Shown here: positions 10,277 through 21,584 of the stretch, piece by piece | Layout: each line of letters begins with the position of its first letter | Numbering within the stretch: the stretch's first letter is position 1 | Assembly (NCBI GenBank): GCA_947396885.1 | Contig: OX377204.1 | Coordinates: 89,042,728 to 89,106,727 of the forward strand | Direction of reading: 5' to 3' | DNA length: 64,000 nt | Source of the DNA: Heligmosomoides polygyrus polygyrus | Lineage: Eukaryota > Nematoda > Chromadorea > Rhabditida > Heligmosomidae | Notes under the pieces: model-generated | Told to the model about the DNA's origin: nothing | The model's database searches: none | Seen by the model: only the letters and a program-made list of their open reading frames with translations | Translations under genes and position numbers: made by a program

Positions 10277-10420
10277 ATTAGGTCAGTGCAGAAGAAAAGC
10301 AGGTTTCTTGATTCATTGGGTTCAAAACTACTTTTTAATAAACTAATACTTTTCAAAAAGTATTACACATTGTTGGAAAGATACCCCAACCTGGTCAGCA
10401 TAAAGCAGACAAGAAAATAT
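10277..10420 (+). mobile_element. Left-end remnant of a mariner-like element
   Basis: TTAGGTCAGTGCAGAAG and the 110 bases after it align by eye with the left end of the element at 10709. No matching right end was seen nearby. Confidence 0.45.
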
Positions 10421-10708
10421 TCAGGTAACTTTTACGGTTTCAACTGATCTACAAATAGGGTGCTAGAAGCAGCTGTTCTTATTAGATGATTAGCTTCATC
10501 ATTTGTTAGATGGCTATGTGATGACCAGGGCTAGCACGTGGTTCGATTGTCAGTGAAACCCGCTGAGGCTTTCGTTCTTCCGCGGTCGATAAAGCTCATG
10601 TGGTTCTTCTTGGGTCGGCACACTGGCTTGCCTGTTGGCTGACCAATGCAACTAATTGAGCAGGCAAAGCACGCATTAAAACTGCCTTCACGGTATTATG
10701 TAGAAGCA

Positions 10709-11609
10709 TTAGGTTGATGCTAAAGAAACGTAGGTTTTTGCTTCATTGCTTTCAACACTATCTTTTAGACAAACAAAGTTATTTTCATAAGAATTGTATA
10801 TAGTTGGAGAGTATATTATATGCACTTTCTAAATATTGATATTGAATTTAATACAAGTCTATTAGTCAAAAAATAATTTGGTTTTTATTTTCTGACGCTA
10901 AACACGATTTTCGTCAAATTGGCTTCTACGAGTTGAAATTGGGCTAGAGTTCCTCTTAAACCGCTCGAAATATCGACGAGCTATGGGGCCAGAGAACTAT
11001 GAACGAATGCACAGTAAAACGTTGGTTCCAAGAGTTTCGTGCCGGCAACACCGGCCTCGAAGGCGAACCATGTGGCAACCCTCCACCAACACTTGATAAC
11101 GATCCGTTGAAGAAGGCGTCAATCGAAGCCCAAAACCCCGCAAGATATCGCCGAAGACTTGACGTCGGTCACACTACAGCTGTTCGTCCCTTGAAGCAAA
11201 ATGGGAAGCAAATTGACCGAAAATCAGAAAAATCGTCGTTTTGAAACGTCGTCGGCGCATTTTTTACGCAATGCTAACAATTCCGTTTCTCGAGCGGATT
11301 GCGACTCGCAAAGAGAAATGGATGCTTTATGATAACAGGAGATGTTTGCCTAGTGGCTGAACCAAAAGGAAGCTCCACGACACCACCCAAAGCCGGAAGA
11401 TGTGACAAAAATCGCGTTTAGACATCTGAAAATAAAATACAAATTAATTTTCAAATAAGCGACTTGCATTAACTTCTGCATATACATTCGTGGACGCGTA
11501 ATAGGCTTTCCAAAAACGTATAATTCCTTATGGAAAAGTCTTAGTTAATTTTAAAAAACAGTTTTGAAACCAATAATACAAAAAACTGCGTTTTTTTGCA
11601 GTAACCTAA
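10709..11609 (+). mobile_element. Internally deleted mariner-like element
   Basis: The left end TTAGGTTGATGCTAAAG is mirrored by the right end read inward, TTAGGTTACTGCAAAAAA. TA follows at 11610-11611; the left duplication is degenerate. At about 900 bp it has lost roughly 400 bp against a full mariner. Confidence 0.7.
10895..11400 (+). pseudogene. Mariner transposase fragment
   Basis: Translated pieces show the N-terminus (FYELKLG, then NIDEL) and a helix-turn-helix frame from 10999 (CTVKRWFQEFRAGNTGLEG). After a frame change, ATRKEKWMLYDNRR marks the first catalytic site, with Lys where Asp belongs. The second and third Asp blocks are deleted. Confidence 0.75.
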
Positions 11610-11793
11610 TACATTACAATAAAAAAACATAATGACGAACAAATGCGATAGTGACCATTAGCATCAATGAAACCGAGACACCTCATAACGGGAGTAAAGT
11701 AAAACACTTGCCAATGAACTTTTGCGCCAATTTTTTCTTGGATTGTATTTCAGCAACATTTTCCTCACAGTTGCTTCAATTATCCTGAAGATA

Positions 11794-13402
11794 GGCTTAT
11801 GTTATACTTCGGCAACGCGTCGCCGACGCTGCGACCCGTCACCGACAGCCCGTCACCGTCACGTCGCCGACGTCGCCACATACGCATGGTCGACGTCGGC
11901 GACGTTGTCAACAGATTCTGTGGCGGCGTCGGAGACGACGTTGACAGGAGAGCATCGTAGCGCATTTTTAGCATCGGAGCGGGTTTTCAATGTCATCATT
12001 TGGTAACCAGTCCGCCCATAGAAAGGCTAAGTGATCACATCTGCCTCGAATTTGCATACATTTTGAGCTTTTCTTAATCTTCAAAAGAAATTTTAATTCT
12101 TAATTCTTCTTAATGCTTCAAGACTTGATGATGATTCTTTGTTCTGTATGTACGGTAGTCTCCTCAACCATTGTTAATCTGCCGAATTTTCTCTTACTAA
12201 CCAAATTTGGCTTTTAGAAGGATGGATAAGTGTTCAAAGGTTTCACTAGCAGCAATAATAGAACCATTCAAAAGTACATGTATTTTTAGGATACCCTGTA
12301 TTTTTCGCAGGGCATAGTGTGTTTTTAGATTTTAAACTTTAAAAGAAGCACAAATCAATCGATACAGTCACTTTATAAAGAGATTATAGAAAGTATTCAA
12401 GCGAAACACTATCAATAGATTGTAAAATGCGAAATAACAGACGAGTGCATGGCGCAGTCTATCCCGATCATACGTCAAAAAAGCGTCGATTTAGCAAAGA
12501 TCTTTATCGTTAAGTATTTAAATTAAATTAGGGCGCGTGTAGCGCAGTCGGAGGAGGCGCGACTGTCGCGTGCACCCGATACCAGGTTCCTGGTTCGGAT
12601 TTCCCGCCCAGGCCGACCAAGCCTTCCATCCCTCTGGGGTCGGTGAGTTGGTACCAGACTTGTCTGGGAAGGATAAAGCGCTGACTTGGTTCATCGGCTG
12701 GCCACCGAAAGTCATTGTATGGCCAAATACGCATTCATGTCGCCTCCACGACATCCCGTAGAAGTAGAATGCGCTGGCGCATCCGAGAAGGGATTGAGTA
12801 ACGCCGTCCTTTATCCTTTATCCTTTATCCTTTATTTAAATGAAATTTACGCGGAATTCTCGAAGTTCAAAGGAAAATTTAACTCTTAATTAGTACGAAT
12901 TCTATTTCGAAAAAGCTCTTCGCAGAGGTTTGCATTACCATTTGAGAAAGCGAGGAAACACTACTTATTTTCTACACAGTTCTATTTAGTATTACTTGCT
13001 GCACAAGATGCAAATAGGACTAGAAAATGCGAACAGAACGGCTGAGAAGGACACAAAAAGGAAGAAAATTGACAAATTGAAGGGGAGCTAAGGTTTAGGG
13101 TCCCACTCCCTCCCAAACACTCAGTGTTCTAATGAACTGTGCTTTTTGTGTTCGCAAGACGGTGTCTTTTGCACTTCCCGATTTCGTAATTCGAAGTACG
13201 GTGGTGATGATGGCAGTTCCGGGAACGAAGAACCAACCCACAACCATAACACTCCATCGGAGCGCATTTTGTGCCACCCTTGGATGACGTCGGCGACGCT
13301 GACGTCGTCGGCCCGTCTGTGGCGACGTCGGCGACGTCGGTGGCGGAAGTATAACATCCCCTGCGGAGCTCTCGGCGACGTCGCCGAAGTATAGCATAGG
13401 CC
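11794..13402. mobile_element. GC-ended PIF/Harbinger-like element with a SINE inside
   Basis: The left terminus GGCTTATGTTATACTTCGGC is mirrored at the right end (GGCCTATGCTATACTTCGGC read inward). Flanks are ATA and TTA, close to the TWA duplication of PIF/Harbinger. Both ends continue with GTCGCCGAC-rich subterminal sequence. About 1.6 kb; no transposase seen. SINE copy at 12531-12836 is inserted. Confidence 0.6.
12531..12836 (+). repeat. tRNA-derived SINE, full-length copy
   Basis: Same family as 19211: A-box-like TAGCGCAGTCGG, B-box-like GGTTCGG, body, and a tail of repeated CCTTTAT units. TATTTAAAT near both ends could be the target duplication. Confidence 0.85.
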
Positions 13403-13409
13403 TTAGTGG

Positions 13410-14395
13410 TCGTTTTGAAAGCCTCAGATATTGACCCTACGTGAATCGTGATGTATTTTTAAAGAAGGAAGGCTAAATGCTGCCTCTTTTACAAGAATCA
13501 GTCGCTTGGAGAAGTGTCCACGGTTCTGAGGGTGGTATATATAATAGTTATATCGAGCCATTTTGAACGCCGTAGAGGCAGATGGAGGCATTACTAGCTT
13601 TCTCTCAACGAAGTCGGCTGCCGTGAGCAGGAGGAGGTGTCGGAGTTACCGAGTTTCTTGTGAGATCACCAGTCTTCACATCTTCCCTTTCTTCTTCAAC
13701 GTCCGTAGCGCTTCGTGGCGGGTCAGGTTTTCTGGTGCCACGAAATCTGAATGCCCCCTAATTATTCTTCTCCCAGTGCTTGCGAGAAATTGATAAACGT
13801 CACAGAAACTTCTAGGTCTTTTTTTTGCTAAGGCCCAATTGTCAGGTAATCTTTCGTAAAGCCAGAAAGACTTGCAAGATTGTCGCAGAAAGATCTCTGG
13901 CTCACATCAAAAATCGTGGCCTTTCGTTTTCAGTGGGAAAGTGAAGTGTATTCGCTGAACTCTGAGCAGCGCATGTGATCCGAGCATGGGAATATCCATG
14001 GGGTGGACACAATTAACAAGACGTTGCTACGAGCTTGTCTAGCGATGATTCATTCGACCTTGACAGACGTCTACTCTACCGTCTACTACTGTACCCTGAC
14101 GTTCTGCATTGTACTTGAATTTCACTTGAACGCTTCTGTCCTTGATTCAGTAATTGATGCTTTTATGGTAATGCCTTGTTGCCAGCACATCATAGTCTGA
14201 CGCTACGATTAGGCTAGGAAACACAGTGTTTAAAGTCTGTTAACGTTGGCAACAAAAACTTAATAAGATGTTGGCCATAATATCGGTGTAGCCAGATAGC
14301 AATTTGAAAAGATATACGTTTCTGATGTGAAAGAAAATAAACGTTCTTTATAGTTTTTCATTTTTGCTTAAGCATAGAGCGCCTGTTACAGAAGA
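13410..14395. other. No gene; small LINE-end similarity
   Basis: Bases 13684-13745 resemble the reverse complement of the 3' end of the RTE-like LINE at 40340-40419 (CTTCTTC, then GCTTCGTGGCGGGT). Nothing else can be supported. Confidence 0.4.
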
Positions 14396-14403
14396 TAGAA
14401 GCT

Positions 14404-14589
14404 GTTAGAAGGATGTTTCGTTGCGATCAAAACCCTTGCGCCAGGCGGGACTCGAAATCGCACCTTCTGCTTTCCGCCCAGCGACGCTACGCCTTACACC
14501 ACTAGCGCCGCCCTTCAAGCAGAAGGTGCGGGTTCGAGGTCCCGTCTGGCGCAAGAGTTTTGATCGCAACGAAATATCCTTCTAACATG
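14404..14589. repeat. Foldback of tRNA-headed units
   Basis: Left arm 14404-14470 (minus-strand unit with a head at 14438-14508) and right arm 14519-14589 are inverted copies sharing GAAGGTGCGGGTTCGAG and GATCGCAACGAAA. Same family as 9111-9803, but with the short loop of a foldback. Confidence 0.7.
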
Positions 14590-14726
14590 TTCTTTATAAT
14601 GTTACTTTACGGCGGTTGTTTTATTTGTTTGACTATCTCTTTAGTGTTGTGGTGCACCTTCAAGTGCAATTAAATGACACTTAAATAAAATGTCTAAAAT
14701 CTAAAGTAGAAGTGTTGGTGTTAGTA

Positions 14727-14986
14727 AACCCTGTCAGATTCGCCACACATTCTACTTCTACTGAATAACGTGGAGGCAATTTGCGTGCGTATTTGAGGCT
14801 ATGCAACTGGGAGCTTGCGGTGGCCAAATCAGTGTCTTATCCTCCCCAAGGAAGCCTGATGCTGGTTCATAAATCCTCCATGGATGGAAGGCTTGGTTGG
14901 CCTGGCGGGAAATCAACCAAGAACCACGTATCTGGTGCACGCGACAGCCGGGGCCTCCCTCGACTGCGCTATCATGCGCCCACGTC
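14727..14986 (-). repeat. tRNA-derived SINE, diverged copy
   Basis: Reverse-complement match to the 19211 family through most of its length (ATTCTACTTCTAC, GGATGGAAGGCTTGGTTGG, GGTGCACGCGACAGCC). Confidence 0.75.
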
Positions 14987-15387
14987 ATTATTCCATCAAA
15001 CAGAATTTAGTCTAGGTCGGACGTTCGTTATCATTCAAGCCGCTTCATTTGGCCACGCATTCCACTTACTAGGAAGGATTGCATCAGTAGTTCAGACATT
15101 AATAACCTGTGGTAGCAAACCAACGAAAATGCCATGTTGGTTTCTCCTTCCTATACAAGACCATCAAAAGCCCATCAGCGATGCTCAGGTAATATGGAAT
15201 TGAATCCGGTCCACTTTTTAAGAACGTCCTCATTTTGGGATTCAGCTGTAAACTTGAATTTACTAACACCGTCACCGATGCTCTGGTAATGGGGCATTAA
15301 AACCGGCGGGATTTTTAAGAATGTCCTGACTTTAAGATTCAGCTGTAATCATGAAGTTACTAACACTAATATTTTCTTTGAACCCGT

Positions 15388-15675
15388 GATAGTGCATTCG
15401 AAGGAGGCGCCACCTGTGGCGTGCACGCCGATTCAAGGTTTGTGACTCGTCTCCCGCTCAGGTTAACTAAGTCTTTAAACCTCCCCCCCCCCACCAGGGT
15501 CGGCGAATTGGCACCTGGATTATTGGAAAGTACAAAACTATCAGCGAGGTGGCCACCACTAGCTATTGGAAGGCCAAATATGCACTAGAATTGCTTCTGC
15601 GGTACTACGTTGAAGTAGAGTGCGTGTTGATTCCCACGAAGGAATTGATTAACACAGTCCTTTATCTTTATCCCT
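15388..15675 (+). repeat. tRNA-derived SINE, old copy
   Basis: Diverged but collinear: GGAGGCGCCACCTG, GCGTGCACGCCGATTC, a run of C near 15485, GGGTCGGCGAATTGG, GAAGTAGAGTGCG, and a CTTTATC tail. Confidence 0.65.
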
Positions 15676-15902
15676 TCCCCAACGACTTGTTTTAGCCTTA
15701 CCATTAGTATGTCTAGCCAATCTTTTAAAACCTGCTACTGAAAATTAAAAATAATGACGAAATGGGTACCATATTGCTAGTTCTAATCCGTCTCGTAAGT
15801 TTGGAGTAAATTTGTACGTTTAAAGTGTAGGGTGAATGTCGACGATAGTCAACCCCTTCCTTTGATCTTCGTTCATATTCTACGGATAATCGCTGAGTCA
15901 AT

Positions 15903-16659
15903 CATCATTTTCGTTAGCGTCTGTCCCGCTTCGTGACGAGGTCCGCTCTTCTGGTGCGGTGACGCCAATTCTCCTGATCAAATGCTTGATCAGGGTGCAC
16001 ACCAGCCACCAGCCATCTTTAAGTACAAATGCAACGTATCTAACCAACGTTGCTTCGGGCGTCCCCTGGGCCGCTTTCCAGGGACCTCAAGGTTCAGTCC
16101 TATCTTCCGGACGGTGTCGTTGTTAGCGCGAAGGGCGTGGCCGTACCATCGAAGACGAGCTTCGCGCAGCTTCTCGGCTACACCGAACCTCTGTCGTATG
16201 GAGTCGTTGCGAACGCGGTCCAAACGCGTAACACCAGTCGTCCACCGTAGCATTTTCGACTCCATTACACTGAGGCGGCTTTCAATTTCCTTCGTCACGG
16301 GCCAGCACTCAGCACCGTACGTCGCTACCGGGCGGACGACTGTTCTATAAACCTTCGATTTGAGGTGCTCAGGTACTGTCCTGTCGCAAAGCACCCCAGT
16401 CAACGAGCGCCAGTTGGACCAGGCTGCACTCACGCGTGCGTTCACCTCCAAATTTAGGCTGCCATCGGACGTGACTGGTGATCCGAGATACTTGAAAGAT
16501 GTAACTCGAGAGAGCTCAGTATCATTGTTCTTAATAGATCTGTGCTCAACCACATCCGTCGTCAAGTACTCCGTCTTTTTGACGTTTAGCTTGAGGCTGA
16601 ACAATGCCAAGCGATCGCACCACGTCTGTGGCTGTCGCTCGAGTTCGGCTTTATCGAGT
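15903..16659 (-). mobile_element. 5'-truncated RTE-like LINE
   Basis: Flanked by a perfect 17-bp duplication, ATAATCGCTGAGTCAAT, at 15886-15902 and 16660-16676. The minus strand carries the C-terminal reverse transcriptase region and 3' end of the same LINE family as 34328-40419, truncated at the 5' end as target-primed reverse transcription usually leaves it. Confidence 0.92.
15987..16610 (-). pseudogene. LINE reverse transcriptase, C-terminal part
   Basis: Open frame of 206 codons starting inside the RT thumb region (LKLNVKKTEYLTTD) and running through YGAECWPVTKE, ESKMLRWTTGVTRLDR, ARLRWYGHALR and GRPKQRWLDTLH. It aligns residue for residue with the segments at 36750-37078 and 40055-40408. 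N-terminal endonuclease and RT core are absent because the copy is truncated. Confidence 0.9.
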
Positions 16660-16679
16660 ATAATCGCTGAGTCAATATA

Positions 16680-17694
16680 TAAATAAATTTGAATGCGTAT
16701 CTGGACAATGCTATGGACGAGTCAGTGCTCCTTCCTTTTCAAGTCTAGCACCACTGAGTCGCTCGAGTAATGGATGCTTTGCTAACCTGAGCAGGGGCTG
16801 AACTTATTTGTCAGAATGAATTCTATTAGGATGATCGGAACGTCTTGACAGGGTTTTCCTCAAAAGTTCAGAACTTCCGACTTTCGATGGATATTAACGA
16901 TCGACGATTTTGGGACTGGTCACCTTTGCCTTTTAGGCCGCTCAGCTCTAGAAACTCGTGAAAGCTGTTCGGGAAAAGTGACCGAATGACCTTCAGGCTT
17001 CCGTCTTCATGAACCCATGTGGCTAAAGCGACCCACCTTCTCTGCCATGCCTTCCCATTCCAGGATCTCCAGTGGCGCTGAAGATATTTAGTGGCAAACG
17101 TAAATAACTCAATTCAAATTTTACTGATTCATGAACCTTAGTGCTGAGCAACACTTCCTAGAAGCGATACAATCTTGCTAGAGCGATACAATCTTGCAGT
17201 AGATTCAATAGCTGACAGAGCATATGTTCTCGGAACTCTACTCTTATTGTCTTTGCCGGAAAGAACGTGGCACAACGCACGTTCTCCTGCTTGATGTGCA
17301 ACCCCATGTGTGTGTTTGTCCTTTTACAATACAGGGCTAGGACTAATCCATGTGGTCCGTAATTGATAGCAGTATCATTCGCAGGACCGTTCAGCAAAGG
17401 ACATGTATCGGATTTCATGATGAGAGTCTTCACGACAAGATTTAAACACTCCATTTACAAAAACTAGTACCTACGGCTGTATCGACCTCTGAGTTCTCAG
17501 ATTTATGCCACAATAAGTGTCCATTGTATGTTATTCGACGCCTCAGATTCGTAACCCCATATAAGCTAAACAGGTGCTCATTTAGAGACTTCTATAGGCT
17601 CTAAACAAGTGCTCATTTAAAGACTTTTGTAGAAGCTTCGTTAGGATCTGACCATGATAATTGTTTCAATGTACCTGATTTATTATATGGTGCA
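16680..17694. other. No gene recognised
   Basis: No frame or repeat family supported. A 98-codon minus frame (17158-17454) has no motif I recognise. Confidence 0.5.
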
Positions 17695-17790
17695 GGTGGG
17701 AACCGCGCGAATTCGGATCGATGTTCTTGGTGCAAGCCCGCCCAGGTCAATCAAGTATTTCATTCGGAACACTACATAGTTGACCGGTAT
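17695..17790 (+). repeat. SINE head remnant
   Basis: Short match to the B-box side of the 19211 SINE (GTTCTTGG, CCCGCCCAGGTCAATCAAG). Low-identity fragment. Confidence 0.35.
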
Positions 17791-17810
17791 CTCCAAAAGG
17801 CATCCTTATA

Positions 17811-19023
17811 TTAGGTTGTCCGAAAAGTTCTCAGCGTTATGTGCTACTGTTTTTATTCGTTTATTGTTAAGTAAAAATTCAACTTGCAATACACATTAAT
17901 GCTACATTCTGCACAGAATTTTTTGCCATATCTGACTGAGTAATTTACGTTTCAACGTTGCTGTTCTTGGAGGTCTTATTTGAAGTATGTCGAAGGGGCG
18001 ATTCCGAACGATATTTTATTTCAACTTCAAGTTGGGACAATCCGCAGCCGAGACAGCTCGAAAATTCAATCAAGTGTGGGGCCTAATAGTGGTGGAGAAG
18101 GCACTGTGCGCCAGTGGTTCAATAAATTTCGGACTTGAGATTTCGGCCTAGAACATGACCCCGGTCGACCTAGAGCATTCCTGAGCGACGAGTTGAAGAA
18201 ATTGGTGGAGGCTGAACCATCCCGAACAGTTTGCGGGATCGCATAAGAGCTAGACGTCAGTGAAGCTGCTGTTGCGGATGCTTTGTAACGCCTTGGAAAG
18301 GCGAAAAAGCTCGAAAAGTGAGTAGCCCACGAGTTGAGTGAGCGACAAAAACTGTCACGTTACGAGATTTGTTCTCCTCTACTTTTACGCAACAAAACTG
18401 ACCCGTGTTTGGATCGAGTCATCAATTGTAATGAAAAGTGGATTCTGTATGATAACAAGAGACGGACGGACAGTAGTTGGACGCCGACGAGCCACCTAGG
18501 CATTTTTCAAAGGCTAATCTCTACCAAAGAAAGGTAATGCTCACTCTGGGGTGGTTGGCGGCTGATATGATCCACTGCAACTTTTTGGCATCGGGCCAAA
18601 CGATCAGACGAAATGCACCGAAAATTGCGTCAACTTTAGCCAGCATTTGTCTGCAGAAGAGGTTCTCTTTTGCACGATAACGCCCGCCCACAAGTCACTA
18701 TTCGAAAATTGAACGAATGAAGTTCTGCCTCACCCGCCATATGCCCCAGACCTCGCACCAACCGACTACCACCTTTTCAAACACTTTCAGAACTTTCTCG
18801 TTGGTGAAATCCTCACCGATCTGGACCAAGCCAAACCAGCTTTCGTTGATTTTGTCGAATCTCGACCACCTAATTTTTTCGCTGATGAAATACAGTTGGC
18901 CCGTTGGCAGAAGTGTGTTGATTTGAACGGTGCTTATTTCGACTAAATCCGAGAAGATTTGAGAAAGTTGTGGTAGCTGAAAGTGAAGCACTCAAAACGC
19001 TGAGAGCTTTCCGAACAACCTAT
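17811..19023 (+). mobile_element. Fourth mariner element, decayed
   Basis: The left end TTAGGTTGTCCGAAAAG is followed by TTCTCAGCG. The right end read inward has GGTTGTTCGGAAAG followed by CTCTCAGCG. TA flanks on both sides. About 1.21 kb. Confidence 0.85.
17989..18946 (+). pseudogene. Mariner transposase, many lesions
   Basis: ATG at 17989 begins MSKGRFRTIFYFNFKLG. Several stops and frameshifts follow. The first catalytic block reads INCNEKWILYDN, with Asn in place of Asp. The second is recognisable (LLHDNARPQ), and the third block (APDLAPTDYHLFKHF) is intact but in another frame. The C-terminus (ARWQKCVDLNGAYFD) ends in TAA. Confidence 0.85.
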
Positions 19024-19210
19024 TATTTAACCTAATATTTAATATTTAGTTTATAGCATTTTTAGGCTTACAATATATTCTGCGTGCTGTCTGTGGTGTT
19101 AAAGGTTCTGTCGACACTTACCAAATTTTTAATTGGCCTGTGATTGTTTGTTGTTTCCTCTTACATACGTAGATATCCACGTAGGAATAAATAAAAAATA
19201 TCTATGTTTC

Positions 19211-19515
19211 GCGTGTGGGGCGCATGCAGCGCAGTCGGAGGAGGCGCGACTGTCGCGTGCACCCGATACCAGGTTCCTGGTTCGGGTTTCTCGCCCAGGC
19301 CAACCAAGCCTTCCATCCCTCCGGGGTCGGTGAATTGGTACCAGACTTGTCTGGGAAGGTTAAAGCGCTGACTTGCTCATCGGCTGGCCACCGCAAGTCA
19401 TTGTATGGCCAAATACGCATTCAGCACGCCTCCACGACATCCCGTAGAAGTAGAATGCGCTGGCGCATCCCAGAAGGGATTGAGTAACGCCGTCCTTTAT
19501 CCTTATCCTTATCCT
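19211..19515 (+). repeat. tRNA-derived SINE, reference copy with target duplication
   Basis: Perfect 12-bp duplication TATCTATGTTTC at 19199-19210 and 19516-19527. The head has an A-box-like AGCGCAGTCGG and a B-box-like GGTTCGG about 50 bases apart, the internal RNA polymerase III promoter layout of tRNA-derived SINEs. A body of about 200 bases shared with the other copies follows, then a tail of repeated CCTTAT. No coding capacity; movement would depend on a LINE in trans. Confidence 0.92.
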
Positions 19516-19557
19516 TATCTATGTTTCCATCTATCTGCTGATATCAGCAAAATGTAA

Positions 19558-19615
19558 AGGATAAAACACTGTCTTGCTCATTGGTTGGCCACCACGATTT
19601 ATTGTTTAGGTCAAG
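19558..19615 (+). repeat. SINE body fragment
   Basis: GGATAAAACACTGTCTTGC and TTGGTTGGCCACCACGA match the central SINE body. It lies directly after the full copy at 19211. Confidence 0.5.
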
Positions 19616-19619
19616 CGCG

Positions 19620-20556
19620 GTTCAAAAAGACCTCTGCAAAATCCTGCAAAAGTAAAATGTGTGGCGCAAAACGCAAGGAGATATAATGGCGTCGAAGCTT
19701 TCCCAAGATAAGTGACTTCATTCACCTTCAAAAACACAAGTTTTAGGCTTCGTCCTCCACTTTTGCTTCATTAAAGCGTTGAGCTCATTGAAGTGTTGTA
19801 GGTCGCTAGATATGGCTTAAAATGTGCATATTAAAGTGCTTTTTGGTATAGATTTTCTTGTTCACTAAAAATAGAATTTCGAGATATGACACCATTCCAC
19901 ATATTCAATTCTTACCGAGTTCTGACCTTGACATGTGCAAGAATAACGGTCTGCTTGTTTCAGCTATACCGAGTGTTTTCTATCTAGCGGTTAACCGCTC
20001 ATGTATCCCAGCACTAAGTAGATTTCATGGTCGACTCATGATCGTTCTATGGAACCTCTCAGAATCTCACAACTAGAGATAAAACTCGCCATCTCGTTGC
20101 TCGGTTTGTTTTTCATTCTGATCAGCTTAAGAGAAAGTAGAGGTCTCGCTTTCTGCGCACTTCTTCTTCAAATTATTCCTAGAGTGCCAGCCCAGCGCTG
20201 AATTTTTCGGTGTCACACCATTAAGAAATGTGTCGTATAGCGGGACATGAAGCACGGTAATGAATAGAAGATGATAATTCTAAGACATGCCCTGAAGATA
20301 CCGATCAGCAAGTCTTTTGTACTATCCCAGTGAGTTTTGTAAAGCGTCTTTTTTTGATAACCTTAGAAATCCAGTGTCAGGTCGACAAGTGGAAATCTCG
20401 ATAGTTCACCTCTTTGGTCTGGAAATTTGGATTTTCTATTGCACACCCATAGTGGTAAAAAAGAATAAAAAAATAAATAAATTCCTTAATAGGAAATCCT
20501 AGCAAGACATTTATAATCTTATAAATAATCTTGGCTACGCTAAGCAAACTACTCGT
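19620..20556. other. No gene recognised
   Basis: AT-rich, no supported gene. At 20557-20606 a short match (AAGACGCCAAGGTTCATCGAGAG) resembles the flank of the PLE-like fragments at 25536-25830. Confidence 0.45.
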
Positions 20557-20650
20557 CTATAGCAACATCAAAGACGCCAAGGTTCATCGAGAGTCGAACA
20601 TGGAAATATTATTTAGATAATTTTTTTGTGACATATGAGGATCAGGAAGC

Positions 20651-21392
20651 GCGTGTAGCGCAGTCGGAGTGGGCGCAGGCTGTCGCGTGCTCCTGATAGC
20701 AGGTTCCTGGTTCGGATTTTCCGACAAGGCCAACCAACTCTTCCATCCCTTCGGATTCGGCGAATTGGAACCAGTCTTGTCTGGGAAGGATAAAGCGCTG
20801 ACTTGTTCATCGGCTGGCCACCGCACGTCATTATGGCCGTACGGACAAATCTCCTGTATCACCTGTCGTCCCGTTGATCATCGACTTGCTCGAGCAGGCG
20901 CTAGCAGCGCCTCCATTCGTCCCTGTCGCGTGCCAGAGTGCTCCAATGGATCCTCCTCGCTCGAGGAACACAAAGAGCGTCATATCGGTCGTTCAGGGCT
21001 TTTACGAAGAAGTCCGACCAACACGTTGGTGGGCGTCCTGGTGTTCTCTTGAAAATGCAGTGGGTGTCTGCGAGGCGCATACGTGGCCGGCCCACCTAAT
21101 TTTCGACAAATTGGCCCACGCGACAGCGTCTCTGATCTTCAAACGTCGGCGAAGCTCGGAACCCCGGAGGCGTTCTCTCACTTGCGTGAGTTGTGTCACT
21201 CCAAGCGTCGTCCTCCCGACTCCACGCTGCTCGGCGCTGATCGCATGTTCATCCTGCTTTCCTATAGCTCAGGCCTCGGACAAATATGCATTCAAATCAT
21301 CTTCACGAAATCACGTAGGAGTAGAATGCATGGCGTATCTCGAAAGGAACTGACCAATCCTTTGTCCTTCGTCCTTATACATATTTAGGTGG
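20651..21392 (+). repeat. SINE split by a LINE insertion
   Basis: The SINE head and body run 20651-20850 and resume at 21286-21392 (GCATTCAAATC, GTAGAATGCATGGCG, GTCCTTCGTCC tail). The missing middle is replaced by an RTE-type insert flanked by CGGACAAAT. Confidence 0.88.
20851..21276 (-). mobile_element. 5'-truncated RTE-type LINE inside a SINE
   Basis: Perfect 9-bp duplication CGGACAAAT at 20842-20850 and 21277-21285. The minus strand encodes the RTE C-terminus over two frames: [26 protein letters not shown], then [18 protein letters not shown] and [15 protein letters not shown]. Frame changes show it is dead. It belongs to a different LINE branch from 34328-40419. Confidence 0.9.
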
Positions 21393-21394
21393 AA

Positions 21395-21580
21395 TCTTAT
21401 TCAAAACTTCCTAGTGAGACTGTTTTGCACAGATTCGAGTTTGGTAATATTTCGCTAACATAACAGATTGAATATAGAAGTACCGTATTCAAAAACTGGT
21501 CTAACGTCTGACTTATGAGCGAGCAATAGATGTCTAACTGAGTTTGTTCTCAATAATTTGAAAAGGCTGTGGACGTCTCT
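21395..21580 (-). pseudogene. CR1-like reverse transcriptase fragment
   Basis: The minus strand reads LFKLLRTNSVRHLL, VRPVFEYGTSIFNL and LESVQNSLTRKF with stops between, matching the C-terminal block of the CR1-like LINE at 42185 (VRPIVESGTSVFNP). Ends not defined. Confidence 0.6.
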
Positions 21581-21584
21581 TGCT

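Noticed and set aside
12570..12761. Open frames inside SINE copies
   Set aside because: Similar frames recur at 19215, 58844 and others only because the SINE sequence recurs; no protein family is encoded.
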